This document shows, piece by piece, positions 1 through 11,468 of a stretch of DNA of 64,000 nt. Below the pieces are notes generated by a model. That model was not told the DNA's origin. It saw only the letters and a program-made list of their open reading frames with translations, and did not search any database. The stretch is from Flaccisagitta enflata (lineage: Eukaryota; Chaetognatha; Sagittoidea; Aphragmophora). The stretch spans positions 29,016,001 through 29,080,000 of the forward strand of contig OZ231126.1 in assembly GCA_965153355.1 (NCBI GenBank), given 5' to 3'. How positions within the stretch are numbered: position 1 is the first letter of the stretch; each line of letters starts with the position of its first letter. The position numbers and the translations under genes are program-made.

Positions 1-2
1 AC

Positions 3-1157
3 GGAAGACATGGGCGAGGTGGATGGCGAGGTGGCGGTGGTGGCGGTTTTAGACGCGGTGGTGGCGGTGGCGGTGGTAACGGCGGAGGCCATGGTAATTC
101 ATTGTCATTGTAATAGCTACTAGTTTATCCAGGGACTCGGATCAATATTGTTCTGGTGCGCTGATTTTGGGCAACTGATCTGATCTGATCTGATCTATAT
201 ATACCGTATCTCCCCTAATTAGCGCCCGGGGCGCTTACAAAATTGCAAAATGACATTGCTTTTTTCACCTTCTAATTAGCGCCCCCCTGTAGCATGCAAG
301 ATGATGGATGCGTCTGCATTCACCATCTTATTTGGATATTTTATCTGGATATCAATATCCAGATACATAGTGAATTTATAAGATTTACTACATGAAATAT
401 CCGAATATCAATATCCAAATAAAATATCCAAATAAGCTGATTAATGCAGACACACCCTAAGAAAACAAGGCCGGATACACGGCTACTGAAGTCGCATGCG
501 GGTGGGTAGGGGCCATATTTGAGGTCACCAGATCATTTGGGCAGCAGCGGAGAGGTCAAAGAAATAAAATCATAAAAAAAAGTAAAGTGTGACCGACCGA
601 CCAACCAACCAACCGACCGATAAAGCGGGTTATAGAGTTGCGTGCACGCGACTAAAAATCCTGAAAATTTAAGTAAAACAGAAGATTTAGGATAGGGAAA
701 GATAAAAATATGTGATTTCAATAGAAAAATCCACACATGAAATTAAAAAGATACAAAAAATAAAGATAATTTGTGTATTTATTATGTGTATCTATAATTT
801 TCACTATAATGAAAAACTTAGTTGTGAGGGGATTTTTTTAAAAAAGGGGGGGGCGCTAATTAGAGGGGGGGGGCGTTAATAAGATGAAATACGGTAAATT
901 GATTAGGATGTTGACCTAGTACATTATTCCTCCGACTTGCCCATCTTTGATATATTTCGCGCGACTCAGGTTATCGAAACGGACCTCCAATGTATCCTCG
1001 CAACGCTTGGGGTAACAATAACAACAACCGCGGAGGTTGGAACGGCCCACGAGGTGGCAACATGGGCGCGGGTGTTGGTGGTCCGAGGGGCGGCGGTGGC
1101 GGAGGCGGCATGAACGGCGGTGGTGGTTTAAACGGTCGGAGGAATCAAGACTATTAA
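3..1157 (+). CDS. 3' end of an RGG-rich, probably RNA-binding protein gene (partial, two exons)
   Basis: The gene enters from the left edge, so only its tail is seen. Exon 3-93 reads an Arg/Gly-rich stretch with GRHGRGGWRG-like and long GGG runs. A donor (CATG|GTAATT) lies at 93/94. The acceptor gactcag|GTT ends at 969, preceded by a pyrimidine-rich stretch. Joining 3-93 to 970-1157 keeps the frame (phase 1) and continues the same composition: Asn- and Gly-rich with WGNNNNNRGGW-like sequence, ending in GRRNQDY and TAA at 1155-1157. RGG boxes are typical of hnRNP-like, helicase and fibrillarin-type RNA-binding proteins; which of these it is cannot be told without the N-terminal domains. If the intron is retained, translation stops at TAA 111-113, giving a shorter tail (NSLSL). 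Confidence 0.6.
455..665 (-). repeat. Dispersed repeat R2, reverse copy, with SHORT palindrome AGTCGCGTGC/ACGCGACT
   Basis: On the minus strand this reads TTTTTAGTCGCGTGCACGCA, then CTCTATAACCCGC, then a run of GTCGGTTGG-type tetramers, and ends near the TGTATCCGGCCTTGTT box. Related copies in the window: 9360-9612, 34319-34400, 39880-40022 (reverse), 41277-41340 and 57504-57600. It lies inside the intron of the RGG gene. Class of element unknown. Confidence 0.6.
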
Positions 1158-3769
1158 AGACTGCCATCTCCATTTGATACCCTGGTTTTTGTTGCCATAA
1201 ACAAGTCTCGGACTCATTGAGCGGATAAATCAAGATCGAAGGGGGACAAGGTGGTCTAGGTTTTGAACGACTATGCGTCACCTCCGTCCCTCCCGTTTCT
1301 TTTGTCCGTTCATTCTCCCACGGAATAGAAACTCGTTCTTCGTGTCATCTTGTCCCCATATTCGCTCCTACGTCGTGTCAATGAAGAAAATGGTTCGAAA
1401 TCATGACAACCGTGGCAACTCGCGAAGCGACGACGCCGTTACCAATCGGAGCCCAACGTGCGGACGACAGATCAAGCGTTTGTCACTGGTGTTTCTCGAC
1501 GAGTGAAATTTGGAATCGACGCAACCTAAATTGTCGCCGTTCTAATGCGTGCATGAAAACCACTTACTTATCCGTAAAGGGATATTGTATGAGCAGTCTC
1601 GTTAATTTGATCGTCTTTCACATGTGTGCGTGTTGCGCAGAACTGAATTGTCAGCGCTAATTGCGTAGATTCATCAATTCGTATGTCAAGGGTTTTCATG
1701 GTTGTTATGATGATCGTTTTCGCGACCGTTCAGTCAACACACGTCGTAGGATTTTTGTCGCGAGATGTAAGGAGTATCTTCACAATTTGTAGCCTCGAAC
1801 TTTTTATATGTTCTCCTTTTATTCCATCACTTCCCCTCTCCCCTTACCATCTCTCTTTCTTTCTTCCATGTTTCTTCATTATCATGCTTATGAGTTCTGT
1901 TCACCTGAAGAAAGTCTTATTTAGTAAGAGTGGATAATGAACTCTGTTAAGCTTTTTCTTCCTCCCCTCATCTCCGTTATGGGATTCCCTGCCCCCACCC
2001 TTGAATTCATTCATCCACAAGTGGTCTTGAATAATGGGCAACATCTTCCCTGAAATCGGCTATGCCTTGATATGCAAACCCGAAAGTTTCATGCAATACT
2101 TATTCTTGCAAGACCACACACGAATCACGTCACAATTGCTTAAAATTGTTTATTTTTTCTGTCGGCGCTTGCCAATTTTCATCAAGCGAGGCAAGCTGCC
2201 AGGGCCCCGGACTTTGTTGATATTTTTAGGCCTGGGACTACATATTTTTCATATTTTGGTATTTAGTAAGGAGTTCTTTATCTTTTTTGATGCATTCCAG
2301 TTCCATCATTTGTTTCATACCCAAGGTGCCAAAAGAGTAACGATCCTTACGATCTTTGTAAGGATGATTGAAGCTGTGCATTTTGCATTCTGGATGAATT
2401 GTGTATACTAGATTTAACGGAAGGATTGCCTTGGCTACGTTAATTTTGGGAATGAATTTGTATTGAAAGGGGCCTAATGAAGTTGGATTGCTAAGCTGGG
2501 ATTTATTTGTTGTGTTTTAGCTACAGAAAGCTTTGCTGATACGAAAATTTAGAAATGATATCCGTAATTGGATGAGACCGTCGGCCCGAATTTTATTCGT
2601 GAAAGAATTGGCTATCTGAGCTAATTTTACAGTAAACCACTGTATCTCCTTATTCTTCGTTAAATTGAACAAACGTTTCCCTCTTCTATTCATAGGAAGA
2701 GGTATATCATTTCCCTTTTGAACTGTGTTTTTGCGTTTTAAGACTTTTTTGAGGGGGGGGCTCTTACGATCATATATTTGTTCAAAACCATCAAACATTA
2801 AAGAAAAAAAATAAGTTTTGAAATCGTATCTTTCGTCCATTGTTTTACATCGAAATTCTCTTTGTGAATGGATACAGTTAAAAAGAAAATAATAACTCAA
2901 CTTCAAGAACTGGCATGAAAACAATGAGGGTGAATCTACGAACATGCGTGAAAATTGCATGTTGAAATGACAGAGATCTGGCAGCCTGCTAGTAGCAAAT
3001 TGATACATTGAATGCAATAAAAGTAGGCAAGTTCCTCAAGTTAGTTCGATGAGGGCAAGTCTGTTGGCGGATTTTCGACAGATATCACCAGTAAAGATTG
3101 AGGTAAGATAGTCTTCGTCTGTGCTTCTTTAGCTCGGTCTCCGTCATGAGTTTCTTTATGCTTGATTGTAGTTCGATGGGAATGAGATGTGTTTGAGTGC
3201 CTCCGAATGAGCCTGAAGAAATTTTTTTTTCAACAGGGTGAACTTAAACCCCCTAATATAATCCTCTTTCGAAACATGCAGGTAACTCTCTTCATTATCT
3301 CTTCTGGGCAATCTGGGCAGCGGCCTCTAATCCAAGGAGAGATGACCTTTAAAACTGGTAGCTTTCTTTTCAGTCACCGTTCACACCCCCCCCCCCCCAC
3401 TTTCTTCGTCATCTTTGCTAGGTTCAAGGCTAAAGCTCCAGTTTGCCCTTAAAAACTCGCTTTCGAATTACTGAAGTCAAGATCCTAATTTTAAGGCAAA
3501 GAGCCAAGAGTTTATGTGCTGTTGAGGCATTTGTTAAATGGAGCATCGTTCCATAGCACTGACTTCCCTGAGGAGGAATTATTTTGCCAAAAATCAGCAA
3601 AAGTGACTCTTTCCAAAATTGTTTTTTTGTTATACATGGGGCAAGTACATGATCTCAGTGGGTCGTAACAATGAAAAAAATCGATTTTAACACGCCAGGA
3701 TCTGAGCGGGCCCCACTGTTAGGCCACTACTCCCAGTTTTTTTCATTTTTTTAAATTTTTTTACTATTG
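1158..3769. other. No gene seen: probable 3' UTR of the RGG gene, then unannotated DNA
   Basis: Downstream of the RGG stop codon I find no exon with recognisable protein content on either strand. The longest open frame (2517-3017, minus) has unbiased composition and no recognisable domain. A poly-C run at 3387-3399 and short A/T runs are the only low-complexity tracts. Confidence 0.5.
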
Positions 3770-4200
3770 TCCCCGACGAACAGTTTTCGTCGGTGGACTA
3801 TGAGATAGCCTGTTTGTGCTAGTCTGTCTGTCTGTCTGTCTGTCTGTGTGTCTAGAACCTTCTCATATCTTTTGATCCAGACTTCGGAAGTTCATGAAAC
3901 TTTACCAGTGTTATTATTATGTCAATGGGAGCTTGTGTACCAATTTTCAAAAAAATTCATAAACTTTTACTACCCTTTGCCTATTATTTTTGTAGTAATA
4001 TTTAGCTGGGACTTAGGTGGTTTACATAGGTAGAGGGTAGTAAAAGTTTATGAATTTTTTTAAAACTTGGTATACAAGTAGAGGGTAGTAAATAAACAAC
4101 CCCTGCAAAATTCGAATTAAATCTGAAGTCTGGTTTAGAAGATATTAGCGTATTTATGTAGTAATATGTTACTAGGACTTAGGCGATTAGAAGCAATTTA
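3770..4200 (+). repeat. R4 repeat: hairpin head plus about 160-bp AT-rich monomers
   Basis: A hairpin-forming head (CGACGAACAGTTTTCGTCG, about 3774-3793) is followed by a GTCT run and then monomers. The monomers carry CATAGGTAGAGGGTAGTAAA, an AATTCGAATTAAATCTGAAG box and a GTAGTAATATGTTACT end. Further monomers are at 5375-5695 and 6112-6471. A diverged copy with the same kind of hairpin head starts at 27860. The period is about 160 bp where monomers are adjacent. Confidence 0.65.
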
Positions 4201-4599
4201 TTAGTTATTAAACTAATGACCCAAGGCTATAGAAAAAATGAATTAAAAAGATTAACATCAAGATTTTTTAGAAACAAACAGGATATTTTGACAAAATATA
4301 ATATTCCTAATTTGGAAGATTTTTTAAAAAGTGTATTTCACTAATTTTTTTGGTGGGAGACTATGAGAATCTTTTGACCTACTTGTCGCAGACCATAGTC
4401 AAACACCGCTAATTTAACAAATGAGGAAGGAGTTTACAATAACGCCCCTCAATTTTTTATGTATTTTTTTTTTTTATGTACTTTTTGCATAATATTGATA
4501 AAATAGTATTTTTTAAAAAAATGAAAAGAAATTTTTCCTATAATAAAAGGTTTTGAAAATGATTGGGAAAAACATGATTTCTTAATGATATCATAGTGC

Positions 4600-5390
4600 T
4601 TTCCTGGTGATTTTCAAAATCTCTTCAAACCATGCAGTGAAGGACACTTTTGAAGTAAGTGTGCCCCACCTGTACTTGGGTCTTGGAGATTATATACATG
4701 TATATAAATTTATATATATGTATATATGGGGCGAAACCCTTTTTTTGGGTACAGGACTCCAACTGATGACCAGAACCTGGGTGGTTTGTTGTATTATTAA
4801 TTATATTTTCAAAAATTTTTTTCTTTTTTTGGACATGTACAAAAACTTTTTACCCCTCATGGAGACCTATCATCCCATGATATATCTTCTCTGAAGATGA
4901 AGGCTTTTTCCCTTTAATCACTAAGAAATGAAAATAACCTTAACCAAATATAGTAGAAATTCACCTATATCCCACCCCCCTAATAGATTTAAGGGACTCG
5001 GCTGGGGGAATGCGGACACCTGGCCCCCCTTTTTTCTATTAGGTAAAATTTTAACCAAATTTGGGCTGAGTTGGTGGTCCCGATCAATGCCAGAAGACAG
5101 CTCTAACAATACCCTTACCCTAAAATAAATTGTATCTCATAAAATACACTAAAAAAGTTTTTAAGATAGAAAAAATATGATACATTTAGTAAAAAGTATA
5201 TACCTAAGGAATTTTGATAGTGTTTCAAAAAACCATATTTTAGGTATGTATGTGTATGTAATGGAAGCTTACACTATATAAATGTCCGTATTCTTTTCAA
5301 TTTTTCTTTAAATTTTTATTTTATTTTTATTTTGGTAATTGTATGAGTTTTCTAGTATGAATTGTTGCACATGTCACATAGGCAAAGGGT
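4600..5390 (+). repeat. R5 dispersed repeat, copy 1
   Basis: This stretch is clearly related to 61860-62500 inside the MBT gene. Shared landmarks in the same order are a CATGGAGA...CATGATATATCT box, a GAAGATGAAG box, TTTAATCACTAA, CATGTCCCACC/TATCCCACCC, GGAATTCGGACACC/GGAATGCGGACACC, and a final ATGAATTGTTGCA. Divergence looks like a quarter or more of positions, so both copies are old. No coding potential is seen. Confidence 0.6.
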
Positions 5391-5695
5391 AGTAAAAGTT
5401 TATGAATTTTTTTCTAATTTGGTATACAAGTAAAGGGTAGTAAATAAACAACCCCTGCAAAATTCGAATTAAATCTGAAGCCTGGTTTATGAGATATTAG
5501 CTTATTTATGTAGTAATATGTTACTAGGACTTAAGCAGTTTTCATAGGCAAAGGGTAGTAAAAGTTTATGAATTTTTTTAAAACTTAGTAAACAGGTAAA
5601 TAATTTCAATTAAACAGCTCCTGCAAAATTCGATTTAAATCTGAAGTCTGGTTTATGAGATATAAACTTATTTGTGTAGTAATATATTACTGTTG
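5375..5695 (+). repeat. R4 repeat monomers (two in tandem)
   Basis: Two adjacent monomers of about 160 bp, each with GGCAAAGGGTAGTAAAAGTT and ending TAGTAATAT(G/A)TTACT. The second monomer runs directly into the CA microsatellite at 5699. Confidence 0.7.
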
Positions 5696-5696
5696 T

Positions 5697-5797
<101 letters not shown>

Positions 5798-5928
5798 ACA
5801 GTGTGTTTTTTCTTCCCGTGGACTGTTTTAAAAACAGATATTGCTAATGTTGCATAAAATAACCCATGCCATTCCTCTAAAAAAGGTTTGCCGTCAAGGA
5901 CTCCAAGGACCAAGGTTTGCTTTCTTGG

Positions 5929-6070
5929 ACTTCAGTGTTTAATGTTCAAGGTATGCCGTCATGGACTTTAACGTATGCCGTCATGGACTCTAGCGTATGC
6001 CGTCATGGACTTTAACGTATGCCGTCATGGACTTTAACGTATGCCGTCATGGACTTTAAAGTATGCATGC
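5929..6070 (+). repeat. 22-bp tandem repeat GTATGCCGTCATGGACTTTA family
   Basis: About six copies of a 22-bp unit with the core ATGCCGTCATGGACT. The same core reappears as short clusters at 6893-6963, 28914-29010, 29999-30105 and 30718-30815. There it is always next to T-rich tracts containing GAAATTTTTT, so the pair forms a recurrent composite repeat. Confidence 0.75.
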
Positions 6071-6111
6071 CATCATAGACATCAATTATTTTTTTCAAAA
6101 AAAAATTTTTT

Positions 6112-6471
6112 TTTTTTTTGTTGTAGTAATATTTTACTGGACTTAGGCAATTTACATAGGTAGAGGGTAGTAAAAGTTAATGAATTTTTTTCTAATTCGG
6201 TATACAAGTAGAGGGTAGTAAATAAACAACCCCTACAAAATTCGAATTAATTCTGAAGTCTGGTTCATGAGTTATTAGCTAATTTATGTAGTAATATGTT
6301 ACTGGGACTTAGGCAATTTTCATAGGCAAAGAGTAGCAAAGTTAAGTGAATTTTTTTATAACTTAGTAATCAGGTAAATAATGTCAATTAAACAGCTCCT
6401 GCAAAATTCGATTTAAATCTGAAGTCTGGTTTATGAGATATAAACTTATTTATGTAGTAATATATTACTGC
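6112..6471 (+). repeat. R4 repeat monomers (two in tandem)
   Basis: Same family as 3770-4200 and 5375-5695. The second monomer ends in TAGTAATATATTACTG, where an LTR-like relic begins at 6472. Confidence 0.7.
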
Positions 6472-6715
6472 TGTGAGAGTGGGTGAATTGTTCATTGAGA
6501 TGATTCGCACTTTTCTCATTTGCATATTGCGGATGACCATTTATTTGTTCAAAGATTTTTGTGTGATGCATTTATTAGTTAAATATTATGCTACATTCAC
6601 TCATGTTGTTGTTCAGCTTTACAGCAATTTCATTATTACGATTTAAATGATAGATAATTACTAATTTAGTTACTTGTAATTCCTAACGCTGAACTACTTT
6701 TAGTATTCAGAAGAT
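6472..6715 (+). repeat. Old LTR relic related to the LTR of the 9617-26280 retrotransposon
   Basis: It starts with TG (TGTGAGAG). It contains TCTCATTTGCATATTGC, then GATGA.CATT, TTTTTGTGT.AT.CATTTATT and TCATGTTGTTGTTCAG in the same order and spacing as the young LTR. Similarity then fades before the poly(A)-signal part of the LTR. I read it as a truncated solo LTR of an older family member. Confidence 0.55.
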
Positions 6716-6802
6716 TTGGCCTGGTCAAAGTTCACCTTCATGGTAAAAGGTTTGCAGAAAGAAAAAAAAAGTTTGCGCACACACATGCATGCATGTGCGC
6801 AC

Positions 6803-6818
6803 ACACACACGCACACAT

Positions 6819-6866
<48 letters not shown>
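6803..6866. repeat. (CA)n followed by (GA)n microsatellite
   Basis: CA units interrupted by a few CG/TG variants on the left, followed by a short AGAGAGCGAG tail. Confidence 0.9.
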
Positions 6867-6869
<3 letters not shown>

Positions 6870-6959
6870 GAGAGAGCGAGAGCGAGCGCGCATGGATACC
6901 AAGGTGTGCCTTCTTGGACTTCACAGTTTAATGTTCAAGGTGTGCCGTCATGGACTCTT

Positions 6960-7130
6960 AAGGTATTTTTTTTTTTTTTTTGAAATTTTTTTCTTTTTTT
7001 TAAAATTTTTTTTTTGAAATTTTTTTGAAATTTTTTTTGAAATTTTTTTTTTGAAATTTTTTTTTTTTTGAAATTTTTTTTTTGAAAAAAAAATTTTTAA
7101 TTTTTTTTTTTTTTTTTTTTTGTCGTCTTT
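6960..7130. repeat. T-rich low-complexity tract with GAAATTTTTT units
   Basis: Poly-T runs broken by GAAA. The same texture occurs at 28750-28860 and 29938-29960, each beside copies of the 22-bp ATGGACTTCAAGG repeat. Confidence 0.85.
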
Positions 7131-7155
7131 TCGAGTCGCGTTTACGCGACGAGAA

Positions 7156-7202
7156 AGCTTCAAAAATTACAGTCCCCAGTCGGGGACTGTAATTTTGAAG
7201 CT
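7156..7202. repeat. Perfect-stem hairpin around CAGTCCCC/GGGGACTG
   Basis: A 20-bp-class inverted repeat (AGCTTCAAAAATTACAGTCC and its complement, one A of slippage) flanks a 4-base loop. It is followed by a T run, so transcribed left to right it looks like stem plus T-tract. No gene adjoins it, so a terminator role is not claimed. Confidence 0.6.
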
Positions 7203-7559
7203 TTTTTTTCAATTGGACACTGTAGTTACATTGATAGATGTTTCAAACCAACTAAGCCATGTATCTGACCCCCCAAGGATACTTTCTGAGGGTATGAGTC
7301 ATAGAGGAACTGATTCCTCTCTTTACCCATCTTTTTACCCCTCTTTTTATCTGTATATTCTCTTTTTGACGATTTTCAGCTTTTCATAGCTGTAACTAGT
7401 AAGGCAGGCACTTGCAGCTATTCCTACCACCACTAATTTGAAGTACTTTGGGTGCTGATCATGCCTATATATGGTTTTGCCTGCGTCCAGTTGCGACCCT
7501 GGGCTCTATTGGCCTCCAAAGTGCACCTATCTGGAATTTTGATAGTAAAAAATAACAGC

Positions 7560-7830
7560 TATTTGGTAAAAATGATCGAAATATTTTAATCTTCAGAAAA
7601 TCATAAATCATCCTCTAGGTAAGCCACAGTGCTGGGATTGGACTCATTCGACAGTATTTTTTAAGATGTTTATTTGTGTAAAATGTCATGTGAATCGGTT
7701 GAGCGGTTGCTGAGAAAATTGAACTTCTTTTTCAAAAATGGCAAAAAGAATTATCATCTTTTTTATGAAAATTTCGATATTTCTTCAACTGTTTCATTCT
7801 ATGAACCAGGCAAGAAACATGGCTACCCCA
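7560..7830 (+). repeat. R6 dispersed repeat, copy 1
   Basis: Related to 38010-38250: shared GCTGGGATTG..CTCATTCGAC, ATTTTTTAAG, GTGTAAAAT.TCAT, AATCGGT, GCCGAGAAAATTGAA and TTTCGATAT.TCTTCAAC in order. No reading frame is conserved between the copies. Confidence 0.6.
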
Positions 7831-8012
7831 GTTGCGTGCGGTTGAGCATGGGCTGTTTTTAAGGTCTATAGACCATCTGGGCAGGAGCAGTGAGATAAAA
7901 GATGAACAAGAAGAACAAGCAAAACAAGAAAAAGAAGAAGGAAAGACAAAGAAAAGAAAGTAACATTAGCGAAGTGTCAAAGTGAACAGAAAACATAAAA
8001 AAGAAGCAGAAG

Positions 8013-8038
8013 AAGAAGAAGAAGACAAAAAAGAAGAA

Positions 8039-8069
<31 letters not shown>

Positions 8070-8086
8070 AAGAAGAAGAAGAAGAA

Positions 8087-8133
<47 letters not shown>

Positions 8134-8210
8134 AGAAGAAGACCAAGACCAAGGAGACAAACAAGAAGAAGATGAAGAAGATGAAGAAGAAGGAGCAGAA
8201 TAAGAAGGAA
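8013..8210. repeat. (AAG)n triplet tract
   Basis: Long AGA/AAG trinucleotide array with GAC and GAT interruptions. The serine-rich and phenylalanine-rich frames over it are repeat artefacts. Confidence 0.9.
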
Positions 8211-8214
8211 AAGA

Positions 8215-9359
8215 GAGAGGAAAAATAGCAGCCCAAAGGCAATACATAGTCAGTGGTACCTGTGCCCTGCTTGAGTAGTATATGATTTAAATTGAGGGGG
8301 AGCAGGGCAGCGGCCCCAAAGGGGACCAAGTTCTGTAGAACACAGGGGGAATCTGTCCATCCATACATACATTTGTCCTTCTGTCTGCCTTCCTTCTGTC
8401 TATTTTAACAATTCCTTTTGCCTTCAGTTTTTCTTTATTTCTTCCTCGCTATAGATCTTTCCTTTACCTTTCCTTTTCTCTTTATTTCTTCCTCTCTTTC
8501 TCTCCCTCATCTGTCTTTCACATGGTCTTGTTAAGGTTTGATAGCACCCAAAATACGATATACCCCCCCTCTTCATGTCCAAGAATGGATGATTAGATTG
8601 GTCTTATGATAATGACACAAATACAACTATTACAATGTGTCTTAACTTGTGGAGTGCTTTTTTGATCAAAGGCACTTTGGCACTATAATCTGCATGGTTT
8701 GGAAACAGTGAATTAAATGATTGAAAAAAATCAATCTCATTATGACATATTTATTACTTACTAAAAATTAATATCTATATCATTATTTGAAAGGTAGAAA
8801 TGCAATTTAAAGTAAACATTTAATAATATAAGATTTAAGTAATTTAATGATTTATTAATCATACATTATCAACTAATGTATAACAATTTGATTTGATATT
8901 GTTGTTATGAATAATTTAAAAAAAAACATAATTTCTTTATCCTTTGACTGATTTGCTTCATATTTACAGAGAATTTGTTTAAGGGTTTACTTTCTTTACT
9001 TTACTTCTTTTTCTTTTTTTTTCTTTACATCTTTTCTGTTACATCTTTACAGCTTTACATCTAGTCTATATTTTGTGATCCAATCACCCCAACCGACCAA
9101 ATCAGCCTAATACCCTAGAGTGAGAAACATGCATAACTTTGCGATTTTTCAACAAATTTGCTGGAAACTTGGTAGGAAAACTCTAAACAGAAGGACTCCA
9201 CACATATGTAGGATTTAGACATTTGAGCACGCTTTTACTTTTTGGGTGTTTTTAAACTTTCTGGGCACATAGCATCTTTCCAGATGCCATTATACATCAT
9301 TCTAAGTCATTCTAAGTCATTTCAAGTCATTTTTTGACATTTTCAGTCAGCTTAAGCAA
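8215..9359. other. No gene seen: AT-rich non-coding DNA
   Basis: No exon, RNA gene or transposon end could be recognised. Towards 9296-9345 there are short AAGTCATT repeats of the kind that also fill 57600-58010. Confidence 0.5.
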
Positions 9360-9612
9360 TTCATGTCCCGTTCGTGACTAGGCGTTGGCCTTGTTTTTAG
9401 GCACGGACATGCAACTACTCCTTGCCATGTTGGTCGGTAGGATGGTAGGTTGGTAGGTCAGTATGTTGGTCCGTCTATCCGTCACATTTTTGTATTCTGA
9501 GCGGTTTTCACATAACTGCTCCTGCCCAACTGTCCACAACTGGATTGCCGTGTATCCGGCCTTGTTTACTGATTAGCTTGAAACTTGGTGTAGTAACTGA
9601 AAATTGAAGAAT
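9360..9612 (+). repeat. R2-type repeat, interrupted by the retrotransposon
   Basis: Contains GGCGTTGGCCTTGTTTTTAG, a CGGACATGCAACT box, GTTGGTCGGTAGG-type tetramer runs and GTGTATCCGGCCTTGTTTAC. All are seen in other R2 copies (455-665 reverse, 39880-40022 reverse, 57504-58055). The retrotransposon target site lies at its right end. Confidence 0.5.
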
Positions 9613-9616
9613 TGAG
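9613..9616. repeat. Target-site duplication, left copy (TGAG)
   Basis: The four bases TGAG just left of the 5' LTR recur just right of the 3' LTR (26281-26284). Four to six bases is the usual duplication made by Ty3/gypsy integrases. Confidence 0.85.
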
Positions 9617-9662
9617 TGTGGCAGAGCGTAAGTGATCCATGGAGGAGTGATACAAAAATCTC

Positions 9663-9699
9663 ATTTGCATATTGCCGATGAGCATTCAGCGGCTTATAA
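9663..9699 (+). promoter_or_regulatory. LTR core promoter candidates: ATTTGCAT octamer and TATA box
   Basis: ATTTGCAT (9663-9670) matches the POU-factor octamer, and CTTATAAG (TATAA 9695-9699) follows 25 bp later. The octamer stretch is the best conserved part of the old LTR relic at 6472-6715, which supports a function. The 3' LTR has the same elements at 25640-25676. Transcription start not determined. Confidence 0.5.
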
Positions 9700-9996
9700 G
9701 TTTTTGTGTTATACATTTATTAGTTTGTTATCTAGTTACCCTTACTCGTCTTGTTGTCTAGTTTTCATAGCTATATCGTTTTATGGTTTTATTGATGATG
9801 AACTAGTTAAATATCCATTTCTTGGTCTCATCTCTGTGTGGCTTGATAGTATTTAGTAGTTTTAATCTATCCAAAGGAAAACTTAGCCACTCAGCTTGGG
9901 TCCACCAAGTTCAGGGACACAGTCACTTGTTGACCTCCCACTCCTTAGCCTCAAGTATCATCATCAATAGTCAGAGTATTCAGTGTGTATTCTCTT

Positions 9997-10002
9997 AATA
10001 AA
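9997..10002 (+). promoter_or_regulatory. AATAAA poly(A) signal in 5' LTR
   Basis: AATAAA lies about 300 bp after the TATA box. The equivalent in the 3' LTR (25974-25979) would end the genomic transcript. Confidence 0.6.
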
Positions 10003-10305
10003 GGCAACAACTGTATTGTAGTAAATTACATAGGTTCTTCTTCTTTCACTCAGATGTGAATTGCCTTAGAGGCTAACTTGGCGTACTTACACTAAAAACA
10101 TTCCATGTGGGCAAAGGAAACCCAGTCTCCTTTGAGGGATAGTTCGTTCATGAACAAGGATAAAGAACAAGAATAAGGACAAGGAACAAGGACAAGGAAC
10201 AAGGTTAGTAAGTAGTCATGAATTGGTGACATGGTGGATATAATGGTCATATTAATGGCAATAGCCTCCTCCCTCATGGATCGACTAGGTATACCCTGCC
10301 CCATT

Positions 10306-10323
10306 TGGTGCATCGCAGGATTG
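10306..10323 (+). promoter_or_regulatory. Primer-binding site (TGGTGCATCGCAGG...)
   Basis: Two bases after the 5' LTR comes TGG, complementary to the CCA end of tRNAs. The first eight bases (TGGTGCAT) would pair with ATGCACCA, the 3' end of common animal glycine tRNAs; further agreement is poor, so the primer tRNA is not settled. Confidence 0.6.
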
Positions 10324-11468
10324 CACTCAGTGTGCATGCACCTGAACAGAGGGCCGCTAAGCGTGACTGGTTTCATAGCCTGTAATGATTCTCTTCACCA
10401 CCGATGCTGTTAATTTACTCATGCCACTGAACCTAAGTTATTTTATGCGAGCTTTTGTTTCTAATCCTCAGCCAACGCGGTTTGGTAAGAACCATTTCGT
10501 TATTTCGGTTTAAGCTATCGTCGGAGCCAAGAGATTTCCCCCTCAAGAATTTCGATTTTCATTTCCCGCGATAAATGGAAAAAAGCTCAAGGTAATGACA
10601 GTTATCTCCACCGTTTCCCCGGTAATCTTGGTTAAGCTCTTCTTCGGGAATCCTGTGGCAGGGGAGAAGTTGATAAAAATTCATACCCATGTGTGAATGG
10701 CCACCATCTTTCTTTATTCTGAACCTCTGAGTACTTGTACAGTCGGATCTCAGGGGAGACTTTTCTCATTCAAACTTTGCAGATCTGGCATTGGACGTTG
10801 CCAGTCTCGTCGTCCGTTTTCGTAATCGTCGTCGTGCCTACCTTATTGGCCGGATTCCTGGCGGGGGTTGCGCGGCGAAATGCGCGCGTATTCGCTTCTG
10901 CTGCATGGGTGAAGTCTTTGCCTTGCTGGGGGATGCCACACATTCACAAGGACGTCCAAAAAACTGATACAATACAACGCCCCGGTGTCTTTATCTGCGA
11001 GCCTGCCCACCGTCATCGTCCAGTCTAATTATCTTGTTGTACTTCGTAAGACTAGTGATTTCCCGTGCAACACATCATGGGGTGTGCAGACTGCAAAAGT
11101 GAGGACGAGATTCTTTTCTTAGATAATTACCGAGTGCTGCTCCGTTTATCGTCGGTTTAATTAAAACACGTGTGACAGATTCTCAGCAATTCGATTCATT
11201 TAATTACAACACCACTGCCAAGTCTCCTATTCCTTTTTTTTTTGCGGTAAAATTTGGGAAGGCTCCGTTCTTTTGCCCCGTTGGTTACGACATTTTATTC
11301 ATCTAGTACCGTTGCAACTTTAATTCATTACCGCCAAGTCAGCTCTAGGGACTCATTTGTTAATTCCTCCGTATCCCTGGTTGTTGCCAATAATCGCCGG
11401 TAACGCAACTGAATTCAAGAGTGCCTTCATATTTCAGTTGATACTTGATTCCAAACTCAAATTCAATC

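Larger units (their letters stand above)
9617..10303 (+). repeat. 5' LTR
   Basis: 687 bp, TG...CA termini (TGTGGCAGAG ... ACCCTGCCCCA). It carries an ATTTGCAT octamer (9663-9670), a TATAA box (9695-9699) and AATAAA (9997-10002), which give plausible promoter and poly(A) positions. The 3' part has tandem AAGGACAAGGAAC-type units (about 10158-10205). A possible splice donor CAAG|GTTAGT is at 10203/10204. Confidence 0.95.

Noticed and set aside
2517-3017. 166-codon minus-strand open frame
   Set aside because: No recognisable domain, compositional bias or splice context; AT-rich non-coding DNA can give this by chance.
9632-9856. 74-codon open frame in both LTRs
   Set aside because: No ATG start (GTG) and it exists twice only because the LTRs are identical; no protein features.
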